From positions 1 to 11,204 of the forward strand of contig DQEK01000323.1 of the NCBI GenBank assembly GCA_003533545.1: a stretch of DNA of 11,204 bases, in the 5' to 3' direction. Both the position numbers and the translations under genes were made by a program. This document shows, in pieces, positions 9,126-11,204 of the stretch. The stretch comes from Acidobacteriota bacterium. Lineage in GTDB: Bacteria; Acidobacteriota; Vicinamibacteria; Vicinamibacterales; UBA8438. The first letter of the stretch is position 1, and each line of letters starts with the position of its first letter. The notes below the pieces were generated by a model, which was not told the origin of the DNA, did no database searches, and was given only the letters and a program-made list of their open reading frames with translations.

Positions 9126-10097
9126 GTGAGTCCTTTCACCGTCGCCCTCCGATACACACTTTTGATCTTCGGGGTAATCTCCGCTGTTCTGGAAGTTCGG
9201 GCACACGCGCAGGGCAACGGCACAGTGCGCGGCGTAGTAGCCAACGGCGCCAGCCAGCCCGTCGGTGGCGCGTTGGTCACCCTCACGGCACTGGGTCCGA
9301 CCAATGAACGACATGAAATCGAGACCGACGAACTTGGCGAATTCGAGCAGGCCGGTCTCAGCCCGGGACACTACAGCATTGCTGCTGACCGGGACGACCT
9401 CGGCGATCAAATCTTACGGGTCCTCGTGCATCCGGGCGGAACGACGGATGTCCGGTTCCTGCTCGAACGCGGCCGGACGGCCGCCCCCTGGCTACGCTCG
9501 TTGCAGGATAATCGATTTGCGACCGCGGCCTTCGCCGAGGGGGTACGCGCTAACCGGGCGGGCGATTTCGAGACCGGCATTGCTCAATTTCAGGCGGCAC
9601 TCCAGGTCGCACCGACCTGCCTCGAATGCCATTTCAATATCGGAGTGTCGTACAGCCGACTCAATCGATTTGAGGAGGCCGAAGCAGCCTACCGAACCGC
9701 TATCAGAATCCGTGCAGACTACGCGACCGCCTACTACGGTCTAGCAGACATCTTCTCCAAGCAAGGTCGAACCCGTGAGGCGACGGCCGCTCGAAGCGAA
9801 GCGAACCGGATCACCATTCAGTCGCTCGCGGCGACACGAGCCCGAGGACAGGACATGATTCGGCGGGCACGAGCATTCCTGACCAGCGGTAACGTAGACG
9901 ACGCGGTCAGGCAATTGGAGGCTGCGCTCGCCACCGACCAGACACTGTTCGAAGCGTATTACTGGCTGGGACGATCACAGGAAGCCAACGGCGTCCTGAA
10001 CGCGGCGAGTCGCTCGTACTCCCTCTACCTAGAAACGACACCGGCCGGCGAACACTCCGACGATGCTAGGCGCCGACGCGCAGTCCTTGAACCCTAG
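9126..10097 (+). CDS. Secreted TPR protein with carboxypeptidase-regulatory-like domain
   Basis: A 323-residue predicted exported protein of unknown specific role. Residues 1-28 look like a signal peptide (Arg9, hydrophobic 10-22, Ala-His-Ala end). Residues 33-113 resemble a carboxypeptidase-regulatory/transthyretin-like beta-sandwich: TVRGVV, PVGGALVTL, TDELGEFEQAGLSPGHYSI and a final VRFLLERG. Residues about 134-309 hold four to five TPR helical hairpins, e.g. AGDFETGIAQFQAALQVAP and RFEEAEAAYRTAIRIRADYA, which usually bind proteins. Cys165-Leu-Glu-Cys168-His169 spells an exact CXXCH, the c-type haem attachment motif, but falls on a TPR helix and may be accidental. This domain pairing is common in Acidobacteriota exported proteins. 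The GTG start is 9 bp after the helicase stop and is the one that supplies the signal peptide. Confidence 0.85.
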   Translation: MSPFTVALRYTLLIFGVISAVLEVRAHAQGNGTVRGVVANGASQPVGGALVTLTALGPTNERHEIETDELGEFEQAGLSPGHYSIAADRDDLGDQILRVLVHPGGTTDVRFLLERGRTAAPWLRSLQDNRFATAAFAEGVRANRAGDFETGIAQFQAALQVAPTCLECHFNIGVSYSRLNRFEEAEAAYRTAIRIRADYATAYYGLADIFSKQGRTREATAARSEANRITIQSLAATRARGQDMIRRARAFLTSGNVDDAVRQLEAALATDQTLFEAYYWLGRSQEANGVLNAASRSYSLYLETTPAGEHSDDARRRRAVLEP

Positions 10098-10272
10098 GGA
10101 GCCTTCGTGCAGACCACGATGCAGTCGAACAGAACCGCATCTTTATTGGGCGGTGTTACTCGTTGTTCGCCCGTGACCAATCCGCCGCTTACCGCCTCGT
10201 GTGTTGCCCTTCGGCCGCGTTCCCATAGCGGCCTCTCGGCCCAACGGAAGTTTTAACTACAGGACCCTGAAC
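10098..10272. other. Intergenic leader before the YggS gene, with a small hairpin
   Basis: No gene is seen in these 175 bp. GGCCGC (10213-10218) and GCGGCC (10228-10233) form a 6-bp stem with a 9-nt loop, and a further GGCC at 10238-10241 could compete for pairing. TTTT follows at 10251-10254, too far for a standard intrinsic terminator. Another possible pairing is GGGCG (10148-10152) with CGCCC (10168-10172). No clear promoter is visible. Confidence 0.35.
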
Positions 10273-10989
10273 ATGAATCTGTCGTCGAAAATCGCCGCCA
10301 ACCTGACCACCGTTAACGGTCGCATCGCCGAGGCCGCCGCGAGTTGTGGCCGGACGCAGAGCGAAGTCAGGGTGATCGCGGTTTCAAAGACCTTCGGACT
10401 CCGACACGTGGAAGCTGCCGTGACAGCCGGCTTGCACGACTTGGGAGAAAACAAGGTCCAAGAGGCAGAACAGAAAAAGACCACCGCTACAGGACGGCCC
10501 ATCCGCTGGCACTTCATCGGACATCTCCAGTCGAACAAGGCACGGAAAGCGGTTGCCATATTCGACTGGATCCATTCCGTAGACAGCGTGGCACTGCTTC
10601 GGCGACTAGACAACGCGGCCGCGGAAAGCGGACGCACGCCCCAACTGCTCGTTCAAGTCGACCTGGCTGGCGAAGACACGAAACACGGGGCGCCCGAGGA
10701 AGAAGTTGCCCGAATCGTCGACGAAGCCGCCAACTGTCGATTCGTCGTCGTTAGAGGACTAATGGCAATGCCCCCGTGGTCGGAAAACGCGGAAGCCGCC
10801 CGTCCGTACTTCCGGCGCCTTAGGGAGATGCGCGACCAGCTCAAAGCAGCCGAACCTGGTCGCCAGTTGCTTGATCAGCTCTCAATGGGAATGAGCCACG
10901 ACCTTGAAGTCGCCGTTGAGGAAGGTGCCACCATGGTCAGAATTGGCACAGCGCTGTTCGGTCCACGCGAGCGTCCGGAGCCGCTCTAG
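10273..10989 (+). CDS. YggS/PLPBP-family pyridoxal phosphate homeostasis protein
   Basis: Single-domain PLP-binding barrel protein with no established catalytic reaction; the family buffers PLP and affects amino-acid and keto-acid balance. The 238-residue product shows VIAVSKT at 34-40 with Lys39 as the PLP Schiff-base lysine, LGENKVQEA at 58-66, the family signature WHFIGHLQSNK at 79-89, SMGMSHDLEVAVEEG at 204-218, and the phosphate-binding RIGTALFGPR at 223-232. The ATG at 10273 follows AGGA (10261-10264) with 8-nt spacing. An in-frame GTG at 10201 would add 24 residues with no family counterpart and is rejected. In many bacteria this gene sits near proC, sepF or ylm genes; here none is visible. 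It lies 175 bp after the TPR gene and may have its own promoter. The PLP enzyme GlyA is nearby, though a direct link is inference. Confidence 0.95.
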   Translation: MNLSSKIAANLTTVNGRIAEAAASCGRTQSEVRVIAVSKTFGLRHVEAAVTAGLHDLGENKVQEAEQKKTTATGRPIRWHFIGHLQSNKARKAVAIFDWIHSVDSVALLRRLDNAAAESGRTPQLLVQVDLAGEDTKHGAPEEEVARIVDEAANCRFVVVRGLMAMPPWSENAEAARPYFRRLREMRDQLKAAEPGRQLLDQLSMGMSHDLEVAVEEGATMVRIGTALFGPRERPEPL

Positions 10990-11164
10990 CAAACGGCTCG
11001 GCAAGACCCTCGCTACGACGCCAGTGTTCGCGCCTGTTCCAGGTCTCCCGCTAACCGGATCGCCGGAAAGCTAGAACCCAGCGGTCCCCTATGAAAACAC
11101 CGACGCCGGTCCAGTTGCACCTCGGGCATTAAACCAAGAGCGTGAATCTGGCAACAGGGACGGA

Positions 11165-11203
11165 TCATGGCACACCCATGAACAGACGTTCGTAGCGGGT
11201 CCG
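11165..11203 (-). CDS. Possible 3' end of a minus-strand gene at the window edge
   Basis: On the minus strand one frame enters at 11203, reads RTRYERLFMGVP and stops at TGA (11167-11165). Twelve codons are too few to prove coding. A different minus frame is open longer, from 11204 to a TAG at 11015-11013 (63 codons), and ends in a helix-like LAGDLEQARTLAS. Only one can be the true end, and neither may be. The rest of 10990-11204 shows no gene, RNA or strong terminator. Confidence 0.2.
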   Translation of the reverse strand, partial: RTRYERLFMGVP

Positions 11204-11204
11204 C

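Noticed and set aside
10201..10272. Upstream GTG start for the YggS-family gene
   Set aside because: The 24 extra residues have no family counterpart, no Shine-Dalgarno precedes the GTG, and the ATG at 10273 has AGGA at the right distance.

Overview
The window is a gene-dense, GC-rich stretch of a bacterial chromosome with ordinary housekeeping content. It shows no mobile element, CRISPR array, rRNA or tRNA. Exported proteins with cleavable signal peptides, a secreted protein pairing a carboxypeptidase-regulatory-like domain with TPRs, and a dTDP-sugar operon point to a Gram-negative organism. The best guess is an Acidobacteriota (Vicinamibacteria-like) member. This rests on family recognition from memory, not on a search.

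Layout. (1) 1-3229, plus strand: a tightly packed operon holding the last 46 codons of an unidentified protein, a long-form glucose-1-phosphate thymidylyltransferase, dTDP-glucose 4,6-dehydratase, and an NAD(P)-dependent SDR that looks like a 4-keto-6-deoxy-sugar reductase. The first two junctions overlap (ATGA, then 7 bp) and the third gap is 12 bp. Together they would make a dTDP-6-deoxyhexose for a surface glycan. No 3,5-epimerase (rmlC) is present. (2) 3461-4030, plus: a small secreted protein of unknown function, convergent with thiC; their stop codons lie 7 bp apart. (3) 4038-5759, minus: thiC (thiamine pyrimidine synthesis), divergent from glyA (5899-7182, plus) across a 139-bp region with promoter-like boxes for both but no visible TPP riboswitch. 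(4) 7143-9116: a DinG/YoaA-type Fe-S helicase overlapping the end of glyA by 40 bp. (5) 9126-10097: a secreted TPR protein. (6) 10273-10989: a YggS/PLPBP-family PLP-homeostasis protein, which fits with the PLP enzyme GlyA nearby. The last 215 bp is mostly non-coding, perhaps with the tail of a minus-strand gene at the edge.

No new multi-gene system was found. The points most worth checking are a recurring arrangement in which a -10-like TANNNT box sits 6-7 nt before a start codon lacking a Shine-Dalgarno (possible leaderless mRNAs), a 9-G run inside rmlB, the sugar product of an operon lacking rmlC, the secreted protein of unknown function at 3461-4030, and an exact CXXCH motif in the exported TPR protein.
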